Source: Candidatus Aminicenantota bacterium
GTDB lineage: Bacteria; Acidobacteriota; Aminicenantia; Aminicenantales; Aminicenantaceae
DNA length: 6,425 bases
Assembly: GCA_030617525.1 (NCBI GenBank)
Contig: JAUWVG010000147.1
Span: 1 to 6,425 of the forward strand
Direction: 5' to 3'
Shown piece after piece: positions 6,275-6,425 of this stretch. How positions within the stretch are numbered: position 1 is the first letter of the stretch; each line of letters begins with the position of its first letter. The position numbers were made by a program, and so were the translations under genes. Below the pieces are notes generated by a model. It saw nothing but the letters and a program-made list of their open reading frames with translations. It ran no database searches and was not told the DNA's origin.

Positions 6275-6386
6275 TTCTCGAGGCCCTAATTCTTCTTCTC
6301 GACGAACAAAACTCGGTAAGGCTAAATCCTCGGATGTCGCTTTTTCCATCCTCTTCAGATTTCATTTTGCGTGATTTTTCCATCAT
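6249..6386 (-). CDS. Doubtful small basic ORF with a 7-residue repeat
   Basis: On the - strand an open frame runs from the window edge to a TAA at 6251-6249. Two adjacent ATGs (6386-6384 and 6383-6381) follow AGGGA, the second at a spacing of five bases, giving 44-45 residues. It starts MMEKSRKMKSEEDGKSDIRG and contains SRRRIRA twice in a row, then RAWAS at the end. No family is recognised. The frame stays open upstream of the ATGs, so this could be the end of a longer gene starting outside the window, a genuine small protein, or chance. The inverted repeat lies across its 3' end. The arginine-rich end comes entirely from the 21-bp duplication, which argues either for a repeat-invaded gene end or for non-coding DNA. 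Confidence 0.25.
   Translation of the reverse strand: MMEKSRKMKSEEDGKSDIRGFSLTEFCSSRRRIRASRRRIRAWAS
6260..6301. repeat. Perfect tandem duplication of a 21-bp unit
   Basis: Two identical 21-base units lie side by side at 6260-6280 and 6281-6301; the unit begins AGGCCCTAATTC and ends CTTCTCG. Period-21 identity extends one base further. The unit length is a multiple of three, and on the - strand it encodes SRRRIRA twice within the small ORF at 6249-6386. The exact identity suggests a recent duplication, by slippage or unequal exchange. Confidence 0.95.
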
Positions 6387-6425
6387 CTTCCCTGAACTCA
6401 ATAAAAATATCACGGAAATTAGGGA

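Noticed and set aside
6172..6301. CRISPR array
   Set aside because: Only two direct units with no spacer between them and one inverted copy; no array layout.
4574..6328. 12-base match (GGCTAAATCCTC) between the aminotransferase 3' end and the right edge
   Set aside because: A match of this length is expected by chance in a window of this size.

Overview
The window carries a compact signalling operon on the + strand, one aminotransferase gene on the - strand, and two non-coding edges. The organism cannot be named from this sequence. The HEAT-repeat and HD-GYP proteins resemble families I recall from Geobacter-like delta-proteobacteria, Nitrospirae and Acidobacteria/Aminicenantes, which suggests a free-living, deep-branching Gram-negative bacterium. 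G+C is moderate: the operon looks roughly 41-46% and the aminotransferase gene close to 50%. The first 141 bases are richer, about 57% by hand count.

Layout. Bases 1-141 hold the last 46 codons of a gene cut by the window edge. Then comes a 131-base spacer with a hairpin and a possible promoter. Three + strand genes follow: a membrane diguanylate cyclase (273-1199), a HEAT-repeat protein (1232-3037) and an HD-GYP phosphodiesterase-type protein (3039-4520). The gaps between them are 32 and 1 bases, so they are very likely co-transcribed. A class III PLP aminotransferase (4527-5882, -) converges on the operon with only 6 bases between the stop codons. Bases 5883-6425 hold a possible promoter for the aminotransferase, a long inverted repeat, a perfect 21-bp tandem duplication, and a doubtful small - strand ORF.

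How the parts work together. The operon pairs a predicted c-di-GMP synthase (GGEEF active site and RxxD inhibitory site) with a predicted c-di-GMP hydrolase (HD-GYP, all core metal ligands present). Between them sits a HEAT-repeat protein that looks like a scaffold. The HEAT protein and the HD-GYP protein begin with what appears to be the same roughly 100-residue domain: it aligns almost without gaps and shares an 'IY...N' signature. My inference is a local c-di-GMP module in which this domain helps place or regulate the hydrolase. The aminotransferase has no evident functional link to the operon.

The most unusual non-coding structure is at 6172-6301. A 23-bp imperfect inverted repeat spans a 56-nt loop, and one arm overlaps a perfect 21-bp tandem duplication.
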